Shown: piece by piece, positions 12,498 through 20,650 of the stretch | Layout: each line of letters begins with the position of its first letter | Position numbering within the stretch: the stretch's first letter is position 1 | Source: Pseudomonadota bacterium | GTDB lineage: Bacteria > Pseudomonadota > Gammaproteobacteria > Xanthomonadales > Xanthomonadaceae | Assembly: GCA_023419315.1 (NCBI GenBank) | Contig: JAEZYE010000003.1 | Location: forward strand, 1 to 28,828 | DNA: 28,828 nt | Direction: 5' to 3' | Made by a program: the position numbers and the translations under genes | Notes under the pieces: model-generated | Database searches by the model: none | Told to the model about the DNA's origin: nothing | What the model saw: the letters and a program-made list of their open reading frames with translations, nothing else

Positions 12498-14099
12498 CTA
12501 CGCCGTCGACGGCTTTTCCACGTCGCGATTGAACAGCGACAGCAGTGCGAGCAACGCGGCGAGCGCGACATAGGCGCCGGTGAACTGCCACAGGATGGCC
12601 TTCGGCAGGCCGGTGATCGTCCACGGCAGGTAGATGCTCCCGCGCGGATCCACCGAATGGATGAAGCCGAACGATGCGAGCGCTGCGCCCAGCAGCAGCA
12701 CCATCGCCGCGCGCCGGTACTGCTGTTCGATCATCGCGACCAGCGCGGTGGACCAGATCATCGCGGTGATGATGAAGCCGTTGCCGAGCGTCACTATCGT
12801 GGCCAGATCAGGCAACCCGTGTCCGTCGACGCCGCCATACAGCGCGGCGAATCGATCCGGCGCAATCCACGCGGGATTGCCGACCTTGATCACCAGCAGA
12901 TAGGCAATCGAAGGCAGGAACGCCAGCGCCACCGCCACCGCGTGCTTGCGCGGGCTCTCATGGAATGCCTGCAGGGTGATGTCCAGACCGACGTAGACGA
13001 TGATCGGCGCGAGCACCGCAACCGGCAGCCACTGCACCAGCCCCGACACATACCCAAGCATGCCGCCGAGTCCGATGAACAAGCCCGTCAACAGCGTGTA
13101 GCCCAGCCGCGCGCCCATGTGCTTGTACGCGGGCTGGCCGATGTACGGCGTGGTCTGCGCGACGCCGCCGCAGAAACCGGCCACCAGCGTGGAGACCGCC
13201 TCGGCCAGCAGTACGTCGCGCGTGCGGTAGTCGTCGCCCGCGGCGCGCGCGCTTTCGCTGACGTTGATGCCGCCCACCACCATCAGCAGACCGAACGGCA
13301 GCAACAACGGCAGGTAGGGCACGGTGTACGGCAGCCCGTCGAGGAAACCCAAGGTCGGCAGCGGCAACGTGAAGCGCAGCGGCATCGCGTCCGGCAACGT
13401 GAAGCCCGGCGTGCCGAGACCGGCCAGCCCCAACCCGTAGTACAGCGTGGTGCCGACGATGAAGGCCAGCAGCACGCCGGGGATGCGGATGGGCAATTTC
13501 CCCTTTGCCACCAGCACGTACAGCAGCAGGCCGAAGGTGACGAAGCCGACAACCGGCGAGCGCAACGTTTCGATCAGCGGCAGGAAACCGAGCAGGGTCA
13601 ACGCCGCGCCACCGATGGAGCCCAGCAGCGCCGCACGCGGCACCGCGCGCGTGATCGCATCGCCGAAGAAGGACAGCACCAGCTTCAGCACGCCCATCAC
13701 CACGAGCGAGGCCATGCCGAGTTGCCAGGTCGCCAGCGCCGCCGCCTGTTCGTCCAGGCCCTGCTGCTTGAACGCGACGAATGAAGGCCCGAGCACCAGC
13801 AAGGCCATGCCGATGCTGGTCGGCGCGTCCAGTCCGAGCGGCATCGCGGTGACGTCATCGCGTCCCGTGCGCGCAGACAGGCGGTGCGCCATCCACGTGT
13901 AGATCAGGTTGCCGACCAGCACGCCCAGCGCCGTGCCGGGGAACATCCGCGTGAACACCACGTCGGCCGGGAACTGGAAGATTCCGATCAGCGCCGCTGA
14001 GATGAAGCCGAGGATGGACAGATTGTCGACAACCAGCCCGAAGAAACCGTTGAGGTCGCCGGAAACGAACCAGCGGGGACGATGCGCATGTGCGGTCAT
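12498..14099 (-). CDS. NCS2-like (xanthine/uracil/vitamin C family) permease, substrate unknown
   Basis: A 533-residue integral membrane protein with about 12-14 hydrophobic segments. Conserved features are an early DNLSILGF segment (25-32), TGRDDVTAMPLG (78-89) and, in the middle, GGVAQTTPYIGQPAYKHMG (311-329). The last recalls the substrate-binding half-helix region of nucleobase transporters of the NCS2/AzgA type. The family as a whole moves purines, pyrimidines or related compounds with protons or Na+. This subgroup has no substrate that I know of. The gene follows the DUF3574 lipoprotein gene by 76 bases on the same strand and may be co-transcribed. No purine catabolism genes are adjacent, so context does not settle the substrate. 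The start at 14099 lacks a strong Shine-Dalgarno motif. Confidence 0.8.
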   Translation of the reverse strand: MTAHAHRPRWFVSGDLNGFFGLVVDNLSILGFISAALIGIFQFPADVVFTRMFPGTALGVLVGNLIYTWMAHRLSARTGRDDVTAMPLGLDAPTSIGMALLVLGPSFVAFKQQGLDEQAAALATWQLGMASLVVMGVLKLVLSFFGDAITRAVPRAALLGSIGGAALTLLGFLPLIETLRSPVVGFVTFGLLLYVLVAKGKLPIRIPGVLLAFIVGTTLYYGLGLAGLGTPGFTLPDAMPLRFTLPLPTLGFLDGLPYTVPYLPLLLPFGLLMVVGGINVSESARAAGDDYRTRDVLLAEAVSTLVAGFCGGVAQTTPYIGQPAYKHMGARLGYTLLTGLFIGLGGMLGYVSGLVQWLPVAVLAPIIVYVGLDITLQAFHESPRKHAVAVALAFLPSIAYLLVIKVGNPAWIAPDRFAALYGGVDGHGLPDLATIVTLGNGFIITAMIWSTALVAMIEQQYRRAAMVLLLGAALASFGFIHSVDPRGSIYLPWTITGLPKAILWQFTGAYVALAALLALLSLFNRDVEKPSTA

Positions 14100-14175
14100 G
14101 GATGAAGCTCTGGAAACGTAGGAGTCGGCGCGGCGGCTCTACGCCCTGCGCCATTCGATTCAACCGCAACGCCGG

Positions 14176-14646
14176 TCAGAAGGAAACTTCGGCCGGCTGC
14201 CGCGACCACAGCACCGACTGGTGCCGGGTGGCCTGCTTCCACGCCAGCCGGATCGCCTCGATGTCGGCGCGGCGGTCGGGCGTGTCCTGGTGGAGGATGA
14301 CCAGCACTTTGGAGTTCAGCCGCTCCGGACCGTCCTTGCCGCGGAACAACCATTGGCCGTAAGCGTCGAATACGGTCAGGCCATCTGGGAAACGCGGCGT
14401 GACTTCCTTGTCCAGGAACGCGCGCCACTGCGCCTCGCTGATGGCGGTCGCGCTGTCGCCTTCCGTGCCTACGCCGAAGTACAACTCGCTGCGAACCCAG
14501 TTCGACACCGAAGCCGGACGCGCGGCGTCACCTTGCAACGCGGACGTGACCGTCGTGGATTCGCCAGACGTACGCGGCGGGGTCGTGGAGACGCAGGCGC
14601 CGAGCGCGAGCAGGAACGGAAGCAGGAAAACGGCGCGGCGGCGCAT
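14176..14646 (-). CDS. DUF3574 lipoprotein
   Basis: A 156-residue predicted lipoprotein. The signal peptide MRRRAVFLLPFLLALGAC ends in a good lipobox (LGAC), with the modified cysteine at residue 18. The mature part contains ELYFGVG (54-60), SEAQWRAFLDKEVTPRFPDG (70-89), FDAYGQW (93-99) and SKVLVILHQDTP (112-123), which together are the signature of the DUF3574 family. The function is unknown. Of three possible ATGs, the one at 14646 is preferred: GGAG lies six bases upstream and the signal peptide begins there. The gene precedes the permease gene and is divergent from receptor B across a 206-base intergenic region with an inverted repeat. Confidence 0.85.
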   Translation of the reverse strand: MRRRAVFLLPFLLALGACVSTTPPRTSGESTTVTSALQGDAARPASVSNWVRSELYFGVGTEGDSATAISEAQWRAFLDKEVTPRFPDGLTVFDAYGQWLFRGKDGPERLNSKVLVILHQDTPDRRADIEAIRLAWKQATRHQSVLWSRQPAEVSF

Positions 14647-14720
14647 GGGGAACTCCATCAAGCAGCGGGCGACTACTGTCGGGCGACGGCCTTCACGTCC
14701 GAAATAACCGCTGGTCATAA

Positions 14721-14743
14721 GCAGATGGACAGGCCGCATCTGC
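14721..14743. promoter_or_regulatory. Inverted repeat between the DUF3574 and receptor B genes
   Basis: GCAGATG (14721-14727) and CATCTGC (14737-14743) are perfect 7-base inverted repeats nine bases apart. The right arm also falls within CCGCATCTGCGG (14734-14745). The site lies 75 bases from the DUF3574 start and 110 from the receptor start, a good place for an operator serving either gene. The regulator is unknown. Confidence 0.4.
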
Positions 14744-14772
14744 GGTCGCGAACCACATCACGACCGGCGCGC

Positions 14773-14778
14773 TAATAT
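14773..14778 (+). promoter_or_regulatory. Possible -10 element for receptor B
   Basis: TAATAT lies in a short AT-rich patch (14771-14790) that stands out from the surrounding GC-rich DNA, about 75 bases before the start codon. No convincing -35 was found. A small dyad, TATCC with GGATA (14786-14799), lies just downstream and could be part of an operator. Confidence 0.3.
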
Positions 14779-14852
14779 ATCTCTTTATCCGGATGGATAG
14801 ACACAGCCCGCTGCGGCCCGCCGCGGCGACTCCCTCCCCCCAGGAGTTCCGC

Positions 14853-17282
14853 ATGTCCCGTTTGCTCGTGGCGCTGCTCGTCGCCGCCATTTCCACTGTT
14901 CTCGCCCTGCCCGCGTTCGCGCAGCAATCGTCCGGTCCGGGCGCCACCGCCGATCTGGACACCATCATCGTCACCGGCACGCGCGCGCGTGATCGCACGG
15001 TGCTGGAGTCGACCGTACCGGTCGATGTGCTGACCGCCGAGGACATCCGCAAGGCCGGCGTGCTCAACGGCGAACTGGGCAGCGCATTGCAGACCCTGCT
15101 GCCCTCCTTCAACTTTCCGCGCCAGTCCAATTCGGGCGGCGCGGATCACGTGCGCGCCGCACAGCTGCGCGGCCTCAGCCCGAACCAGGTGCTCGTGCTG
15201 GTCAACGGCAAGCGCCGCCACACCAGCGCGCTGGTGAACACCGACAGCAAGATCGGCAAGGGCAATACGCCGGTCGATTTCAACGCCATCCCGGTCAGTG
15301 CGATCAAGCGCATCGAAGTGCTGCGCGACGGCGCCGGCGCGCAATACGGCTCGGACGCCGTGGCGGGGGTCATCAACGTCATTCTCGACGACGCACCGGA
15401 AGGCGGCGCGCTGGAAGTCAGCTACGGCCTGCACCACACCGACGTGGAGCCCATCGGCCAGACGCTGACCGACGGCCAGACCGGCTACTTCAGCGGCAAT
15501 GTCGGCACTGCGCTCGGCAGCGACGGCGGATTCCTGCGCGTCGGCGTCGAATACAAGGAACGCAACGGCACCAACCGCGCCGGATTCGATCAGATCCCGT
15601 TCTTCGAAGAACAGACGGCGGACAACCTCGCGCTGGCCGGCAAGCGCAACTACTGGCTGGGCGATGGCGATTCGCGCGCCATCAATGGCTGGTTCAACAG
15701 CGAAATCCCGTTGGGCGAACGCGCCGCGTTGTACGCCTTCGGCACCTTCCACCAGAGCCGCACCGAAGGCGCGAACTACTTCCGCTATCCGGACAGCACC
15801 GCGAACTGGCGCGAGATCTATCCGAATGGCTATCGCCCGATCTCCCTCGGCGAAAACCGTGATGCCGCCGTCGTGGCCGGGGTACGCGGGCAATGGGGCG
15901 AATGGGATTACGACACCAGCCTCAATTACGGACGCAACGACTTCACCTACCGCTTGCGCAATTCGCTCAATGCCTCGCTCGGGCCCGGCAGCCCGACCCG
16001 CTTCCGCACCGGTGATTACGGGTTCCAGCAGGCGCTGTTCAATTTCGACGTGAGCCGGGTGTTCGGCGCGCACACCTTCGCCACCGGCGTCGAGTTCCGC
16101 CGCGAGGATTTCCGGACCGGCGCAGGCGATCCGGCCTCGTATGCGGCCGGTCCTTACATCGATCGCCCGACAGGATCGCAGGCCGGCGGCGGCTTGAATC
16201 CGCAGGACGTGGCTGATCTCGATCGCGATGTCGCCAGCCTCTACGCCAGCCTGAGCAGCCAGTTCGGCGAACGCTTCTACACCGACATCTCCGCACGCTA
16301 CGAGCACTACAGCGATTTCGGCGGCGAACTGACGGGCAAAGTGGCCGCACGCTACGAGTTCGCGCCGGCGTTCGCGCTGCGCGGTTCGGCTTCGAACAAC
16401 TTCCGCGCGCCGTCACTCAGCCAGATCGGATTCGAATCGACGTCCACCGGTTACGACGCATCCGGCCAGCTGCTGCAGGGCCGCCTGCTGTCGGTGAACA
16501 ATCCCATCGCGCGCGCTCTGGGCGCGCAGGATCTGAAGCCGGAGAAGTCGGTCAACCTGAGCCTCGGCTTCACCAGCCGCATCGGCGAGAACTTCGACCT
16601 GTCCTTTGACGTGTTCCGCATCGACATCGATGATCGTGTCGCGATCACCGAGCGCATCACCGGCGACGCGCTCACCGACTTCGTGCTGGACAACTTCGGC
16701 GTGCCCGGCGTGCAGAGTGCCGGCTTCTTCATCAATGCGGCCGACACCCGCACCGAGGGCGGCGAACTGGTCGCCAACTGGCGCCACGGCCTGGGCGACG
16801 GCCAGTTGCTGCTGACCGGCACGTGGAGCTACGCCAAGACCGAACTCAAGCGCATCACCGCGACGCCGCAGGCGCTGCTCGACATCGATCCCTCGTACGT
16901 GCTGTTCGGCGTGGAAGAAAGCAACACGCTGACCGAGGCTGCACCGCGCACGCGGGCCGCCTTCAGCGGCAACTGGAACAATGATCGCTGGTCGCTGCTC
17001 GGGCGCGTCACCCGGCATGGCAGCGCCAAGCGCGTGTTCAATTTCGGCGGCGGCTTCGAACCGGAACAGACCTACGGCGCGGAATGGCAGCTCGATGCGG
17101 AAGTCGAGTACCGCTTCACACCGCAATGGAGCTTGGCGGTGGGCGGCCTCAACTTCACCGATGAATATCCGGATCTGTCCAACAGCGACATCTACTACTT
17201 CGGCAACCTGCCCTACGACGTGCTGTCGCCCATCGGCAGCAATGGTGCGTATTACTACACGCGCCTGCGCTACAGCTTCTGA
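14853..17282 (+). CDS. TonB-dependent outer-membrane receptor B
   Basis: An 809-residue receptor of the same subfamily as receptor A. The signal peptide spans about residues 1-23, with cleavage after LPAFA. DTIIVTGTR follows as the TonB-box region. The plug holds VLVNGKRRHTS, EVLRDGAGAQYGSDA and AGVINVILDD. The barrel ends in RLRYSF, a standard aromatic BAM signal. The start at 14853 is fixed by AGGAG six bases upstream and by the signal peptide; an in-frame ATG at 14793 would put 20 unlikely residues in front. The ligand is unknown. The gene is divergent from the DUF3574-permease pair, so an uptake link between outer-membrane receptor, lipoprotein and inner-membrane permease is possible but unproven. 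Confidence 0.92.
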   Translation: MSRLLVALLVAAISTVLALPAFAQQSSGPGATADLDTIIVTGTRARDRTVLESTVPVDVLTAEDIRKAGVLNGELGSALQTLLPSFNFPRQSNSGGADHVRAAQLRGLSPNQVLVLVNGKRRHTSALVNTDSKIGKGNTPVDFNAIPVSAIKRIEVLRDGAGAQYGSDAVAGVINVILDDAPEGGALEVSYGLHHTDVEPIGQTLTDGQTGYFSGNVGTALGSDGGFLRVGVEYKERNGTNRAGFDQIPFFEEQTADNLALAGKRNYWLGDGDSRAINGWFNSEIPLGERAALYAFGTFHQSRTEGANYFRYPDSTANWREIYPNGYRPISLGENRDAAVVAGVRGQWGEWDYDTSLNYGRNDFTYRLRNSLNASLGPGSPTRFRTGDYGFQQALFNFDVSRVFGAHTFATGVEFRREDFRTGAGDPASYAAGPYIDRPTGSQAGGGLNPQDVADLDRDVASLYASLSSQFGERFYTDISARYEHYSDFGGELTGKVAARYEFAPAFALRGSASNNFRAPSLSQIGFESTSTGYDASGQLLQGRLLSVNNPIARALGAQDLKPEKSVNLSLGFTSRIGENFDLSFDVFRIDIDDRVAITERITGDALTDFVLDNFGVPGVQSAGFFINAADTRTEGGELVANWRHGLGDGQLLLTGTWSYAKTELKRITATPQALLDIDPSYVLFGVEESNTLTEAAPRTRAAFSGNWNNDRWSLLGRVTRHGSAKRVFNFGGGFEPEQTYGAEWQLDAEVEYRFTPQWSLAVGGLNFTDEYPDLSNSDIYYFGNLPYDVLSPIGSNGAYYYTRLRYSF

Positions 17283-17291
17283 TGGAAATCC

Positions 17292-17322
17292 CGCCGCCCT
17301 TTCCGCGGGAAGGGCGGCGTTT
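17292..17322. terminator. Shared terminator between receptor B and the DUF4166 gene
   Basis: CGCCGCCCTT (17292-17301) and AAGGGCGGCG (17310-17319) form a perfect 10-bp stem with an eight-base loop, followed by TTT on the plus strand. It lies ten bases after the receptor B stop and directly after the DUF4166 stop on the other strand, so it can serve both convergent genes. Confidence 0.75.
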
Positions 17323-17858
17323 CACCCAACCGGACGGCCTTCGTCCAGCGAGCCCCGGTAATGCACCAGCAAGCCCACCCCGGGCAATGCCGCACGCACG
17401 TCGAAGTGATAGCGGCCCTGCTCCGAGTATTCCCGTGCGCGCACGCCTGCAAACCAGCTTGACGGCAACGGAATGCCCAACGCATGCACGCGGACGACAC
17501 GCCAATGCAATGCGCCGTCGTGTGCGCTCAGGCGGAAGCCGAAGCGCACCAGTCCCAGGCGTTCACACAACAGTCCATCGGCGCGCCAGAGCCGCGACGG
17601 CATGACATGCCCGCCGACGTGGCGCTGCCAGCGTTCGCCATCGGCGTCACCGTGGATGTCGACGTTCAACGCGCCGCGTCCCGACGGCGGCAACCGTGTC
17701 GCGAAGGCGAAGCAACGGGACAGGACACCGCGCCCGCGCTCCACCTCCACTTCACCGTTGTAGCGCCAGTGCCCGGCGCGCAGATGGATCTGCCGCACGC
17801 GGTCCGCAAGCGCGTCGAAGTCGCGCCCCATCACACGCGGGAACAGATGCGCAGTCAG
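17322..17858 (-). CDS. DUF4166 domain protein, probable CTG start
   Basis: A protein of about 178 residues matching the DUF4166 family: LFPRVMGRDFDAL at the N-terminus, HWRYNGEVEVERG (30-42), PPSGRGALNVDIHG (57-70) and a C-terminal DVRAALPGVGLLVHYRG segment. Its function is unknown; in other genomes the domain is also found attached to membrane or oxidoreductase proteins. The start is the interesting point. No ATG, GTG or TTG precedes the conserved N-terminus in this frame. The CTG at 17858-17856 overlaps the pgeF stop TGA as CTGA, has GGAA six bases upstream, and gives MTAHLFPRV, the length expected for the family. A GTG (17834) or ATG (17831) would cut into the domain. It is the third gene of the rluD-pgeF operon. 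Confidence 0.75.
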   Translation of the reverse strand: MTAHLFPRVMGRDFDALADRVRQIHLRAGHWRYNGEVEVERGRGVLSRCFAFATRLPPSGRGALNVDIHGDADGERWQRHVGGHVMPSRLWRADGLLCERLGLVRFGFRLSAHDGALHWRVVRVHALGIPLPSSWFAGVRAREYSEQGRYHFDVRAALPGVGLLVHYRGSLDEGRPVG

Positions 17859-18607
17859 GCCTGTTTCCAGATGAGTGTCGCCATGCGGCCGGTGGTGGCG
17901 TCGCGGCGGTGCGAATAGAAGCGCTCCGCGTCGGCGATCGTGCAGAGGCCGCCGCCATGCACGCGCTTCACGCCGGCATCGGCCAGGCGCAGGCGCGCGA
18001 GCGCATACAGATCCACGCGCCAATGGCCCGGCCGCGTGGGCGTGAACGCCTGCGTGGCGCGCGCGTCGCGATCGACGAAGGCGGCATGGACTTCCTCGCC
18101 GATTTCGTAGGACTGCGGACCCGCTGCCGGGCCCAGCCAGGCCATCACGGATTCGGGCGTGGCCTGCATCGCCGCGACCGTATTCTCCAGCACGCCATCG
18201 ACCAGCCCGCGCCAACCCGCATGCGCGGCGGCGATGGTCCGGCCGTCATCCGTGGCGAACACCACCGGCAGGCAATCGGCGGTGAGGATGGCCAGCGCCA
18301 CGCCGGCCCGGTCGGTCACTGCGGCATCGGCCGTCGGCTCGTTCGTTGCATCGACCGCATCGACCCGGACCACCTCAACGCCGTGCACCTGGTGCAGCCA
18401 TTGCGGCGCACCCGGAACGCCGAAGCGCTCGACCAGTTCGCGCCGGTTCCGCTCGACGGCGTCCGGATCATCGCGATACGTGCCGTAACGCGTGCCCAGG
18501 TTGAAGTGATCGAACGGCGGCTGCGATACCCCCGCGCCATGCCGCAGCGTCGTGAACGCACGGACGCCGGCAGGCGCAGGCCAGTCCGCCGGCAGCAACG
18601 CACTCAC
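17855..18607 (-). CDS. pgeF: Peptidoglycan editing factor / multicopper polyphenol oxidase family protein
   Basis: A 250-residue YfiH-family protein. Visible motifs are LHQVHG (71-76), LTADCLPV (108-115) and AAAHAGWRG (126-134). Their H75, C112 and H129 match the metal-site residues of the family. FYSHRRD (230-236) is the conserved C-terminal block. In E. coli PgeF hydrolyses UDP-MurNAc-L-Ser to keep serine out of peptidoglycan precursors. Other members act on purine nucleosides in vitro. The start is the GTG at 18607, overlapping the rluD stop as GTGA. Longer in-frame extensions upstream run through rluD and are not credible. The overlap with rluD and the CTGA overlap with the DUF4166 gene indicate coupled translation. 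Confidence 0.92.
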   Translation of the reverse strand: MSALLPADWPAPAGVRAFTTLRHGAGVSQPPFDHFNLGTRYGTYRDDPDAVERNRRELVERFGVPGAPQWLHQVHGVEVVRVDAVDATNEPTADAAVTDRAGVALAILTADCLPVVFATDDGRTIAAAHAGWRGLVDGVLENTVAAMQATPESVMAWLGPAAGPQSYEIGEEVHAAFVDRDARATQAFTPTRPGHWRVDLYALARLRLADAGVKRVHGGGLCTIADAERFYSHRRDATTGRMATLIWKQA

Positions 18608-19578
18608 CCGCGCTGCGCCTGCGAATCCGCGCGCAGTGCCGCCATCAGGTTCAGCATGTCGGCCGGCACCGGGGCGGACACGCGCACGGGCTCGCCGCTG
18701 GACGGATGCTGGAACTCCAGTGTTTCCGCGTGCAGCGCCTGCCGCTTGAAGCCGCGCAACGCCGCGATGAGTTCTTCGCTCGCGCCCTTCGGCAACTTCA
18801 GCGGGCCGCCGTACAGCGGGTCGCCGACAATCGGGTACTTGATGTGCGCCATGTGCACGCGGATCTGATGGGTGCGGCCGGTTTCGAGCCGGCATTCCAG
18901 CGCGGTGTGCGCGCGGAAGCGCTCGCGCAGGCGGTAATGCGTGACCGCATCGCGGCCGTCATCGCGCACGCCCATCTTCAGGCGGTCCCGCGGGTGGCGA
19001 TCAATCGCGGCGTTCACCGTGCCGCCGGACACCATCGCGCCGACGACCACGGCCAGGTACTGGCGATGCACTTCGCGGGAGGACAGTTGCTCGACCAGCG
19101 CGGTCTGCGCCGGCAGGTTGCGCGCCACCACCATGACGCCGGAGGTGTCCTTGTCCAGGCGATGCACGATGCCGGCACGTGGCAGCACATTCAGACCCGG
19201 ATCCCGGTGCAGCAGGGCGTTGACCAGCGTGCCGGTCGGATTCCCCGCACCCGGATGGACGACGAGTCCGGCCGGCTTGTCGAGGACGAACACGTCTTCG
19301 TCTTCGTACAGCACGTCCAGCGGGATGTCTTCCGCTTCGGCATGGGTCTGGGTGTCGAGGACCACCGACAGGCTGGCCAGTTCACCGCCGCGTACGGCAT
19401 CACGGGGCTTGACCGGCTGCCCGTCCAGCAGGGCGTCGCCGGACTTGATCCACTCGCTCAGGCGGGACCGGGAATACTCGGGAAACAGTTCGGCCAGCAC
19501 GGCGTCGAAGCGGCGGCCGGCAGCGGATTCGGGAACGCGCGCGGTGCGCGGCGCCTCGGGGGAAGGGGTCTGGGTCAT
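18604..19578 (-). CDS. rluD: 23S rRNA pseudouridine synthase RluD
   Basis: A 324-residue RluA-family enzyme that forms pseudouridines in helix 69 of 23S rRNA (positions 1911, 1915 and 1917 in E. coli). An N-terminal S4 RNA-binding domain spans about residues 20-75, with SRLSEWIKSGDALLDGQPV. The catalytic domain has LDKPAGLVVHPG (99-110) and HRLDKDTSG (139-147), whose D142 is the catalytic aspartate. LETGRTHQIRVHM is the conserved C-terminal motif. The ATG at 19578 fits family members. It is the first gene of an operon with pgeF, an arrangement widely conserved in proteobacteria, and is divergent from bamD. Confidence 0.95.
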   Translation of the reverse strand: MTQTPSPEAPRTARVPESAAGRRFDAVLAELFPEYSRSRLSEWIKSGDALLDGQPVKPRDAVRGGELASLSVVLDTQTHAEAEDIPLDVLYEDEDVFVLDKPAGLVVHPGAGNPTGTLVNALLHRDPGLNVLPRAGIVHRLDKDTSGVMVVARNLPAQTALVEQLSSREVHRQYLAVVVGAMVSGGTVNAAIDRHPRDRLKMGVRDDGRDAVTHYRLRERFRAHTALECRLETGRTHQIRVHMAHIKYPIVGDPLYGGPLKLPKGASEELIAALRGFKRQALHAETLEFQHPSSGEPVRVSAPVPADMLNLMAALRADSQAQRG

Positions 19579-19601
19579 GCGGAATCAACGGCGGAGGCGG
19601 G

Positions 19602-19620
19602 GAATATTCGCCGAATGTTC
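19602..19620. repeat. Paired GAAT-N-TTC repeats between rluD and bamD
   Basis: GAATATTC (19602-19609) and GAATGTTC (19613-19620) recur with an 11-base period, about one helical turn. The first is a perfect palindrome and the second differs by one base. They lie just upstream of the possible bamD -10 and 24 bases from the rluD start codon, so they could bind a regulator of either gene. Confidence 0.4.
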
Positions 19621-19642
19621 ATGGCGAAGGCACTGCCTAGGC

Positions 19643-19648
19643 TATCAT
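19643..19648 (+). promoter_or_regulatory. Possible -10 element for bamD
   Basis: TATCAT matches the -10 consensus at five of six positions, 39 bases before the bamD start codon. The -35 region is poor (TTCATG at 19618-19623, with a 19-base spacer), so activation through the adjacent GAAT-type repeats is conceivable. Confidence 0.4.
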
Positions 19649-19687
19649 CGACAGCCTGTCTCCCTGCCGCGGCCCCGCCGCCAGCCC

Positions 19688-20572
19688 ATGACCCAGCGTG
19701 CTTCCACCCGTTTCTTCGCCGTCGCCCGCGTCGCCCTGCTGATGTTGGTCATCTCCACCACCGGCACCGGTTGCGCCAAGTGGTTCAAGCGCGACAAGGG
19801 TCCCCAGGAAGCGCAGCCGGTCGAGCAGATGTACGAGGCCGGGCACCAGTCGATGACCACCGCCAACTGGGATCGCGCGCAGACGCAGTTCCGCCAGTTG
19901 ATCGCCCAGTACCCGTACGGCCCGTACACCGAACAGGCGTTGATGGAATCGGCCTACGCCCAGTACAAGTCCGGCAAGCTGGACGACGCGGTGTCCTCGA
20001 TCGACAAGTTCCTGCGCACCTATCCGACGCATCGCAACGTGCCGTACATGTACTACCTGCGCGGCCTGTCCAACTCCACGCGCGATGCGGTGTTCCTGCA
20101 GCGGGTATGGAAGCTGGACGCCAGCCGTCGCGATCTGTCCACGCCGATGCAGGGCTACAACGACCTGAGCATCGTCGCCGAGCGCTACCCCAACAGCCGC
20201 TACGCCGCCGACGCGCGCCAGCGCATGGTGTACCTGCGCAACCAGTTCGCGCGCCACGAGCTGGACACCGCGTTCTACTACCTGCGCCGCGACGCCTGGA
20301 TTTCCGCCGCCACGCGCGCCCGCTACCTGCTGGAAACCTACCCGCAGAGCGAGTACCAGTACGACGCCGTGGCCGTGCTGGGCGAGTCCTACACGCGCAT
20401 GGGCAACAAGGCGCTGGCCGACGACGCCCGCCGCGTGCTGCAGCTGAACGACCCGCAGCATCCCTGGCTTACCGGCGACTGGCCGAAGTATCCGTGGGCC
20501 ATCCGCAAGCTCAATCCGTTTGCCGGCGAGAAGACGCCCGCCAGCGGCATGGGCGAGCGCAAGTCCGATTGA
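19688..20572 (+). CDS. bamD: Outer-membrane assembly lipoprotein BamD
   Basis: A 294-residue lipoprotein of the essential BAM complex, which folds beta-barrel proteins, including the two receptors in this window, into the outer membrane. A signal peptide precedes Cys29, and tandem TPR-like helical repeats fill the mature protein, for example QFRQLIAQYPYGPYTEQA and KSGKLDDAVSSIDKFLRTYP. The C-terminal tail after about residue 250 is longer than in E. coli BamD (245 aa), as I recall for Xanthomonadaceae. One oddity is the lipobox, which reads GTGC with glycine at -3, where Leu, Val or Ala is usual. The start at 19688 gives a normal signal peptide. The frame stays open far upstream, but that DNA is antisense to rluD. 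Confidence 0.93.
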   Translation: MTQRASTRFFAVARVALLMLVISTTGTGCAKWFKRDKGPQEAQPVEQMYEAGHQSMTTANWDRAQTQFRQLIAQYPYGPYTEQALMESAYAQYKSGKLDDAVSSIDKFLRTYPTHRNVPYMYYLRGLSNSTRDAVFLQRVWKLDASRRDLSTPMQGYNDLSIVAERYPNSRYAADARQRMVYLRNQFARHELDTAFYYLRRDAWISAATRARYLLETYPQSEYQYDAVAVLGESYTRMGNKALADDARRVLQLNDPQHPWLTGDWPKYPWAIRKLNPFAGEKTPASGMGERKSD

Positions 20573-20596
20573 TTCGGGCACGCACCGATAAAAAGG

Positions 20597-20621
20597 AAAG
20601 GGGCCGCGAGGCCCCTTTTTT
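20597..20621. terminator. Intrinsic terminator after bamD
   Basis: GGGGCC and GGCCCC form a 6-bp stem around GCGA, extended by AAA/TTT pairing and followed by six T residues (20616-20621). An A-rich stretch on the other side (20588-20599) gives a usable T tract for convergent nadE as well, so it is probably bidirectional. Confidence 0.85.
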
Positions 20622-20650
20622 CATGCCGGCGGTTTTCCTGCCCGCACGCT

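Noticed and set aside
14772..16307. A 511-codon minus-strand open frame opposite receptor B
   Set aside because: It is low-complexity Ala/Glu/Val-rich sequence mirroring the receptor codons, with no family match that I can recognise.
18706..19687. Long plus-strand extensions upstream of bamD
   Set aside because: They run antisense through rluD and have no coding character. The BamD signal peptide fixes the start at 19688.
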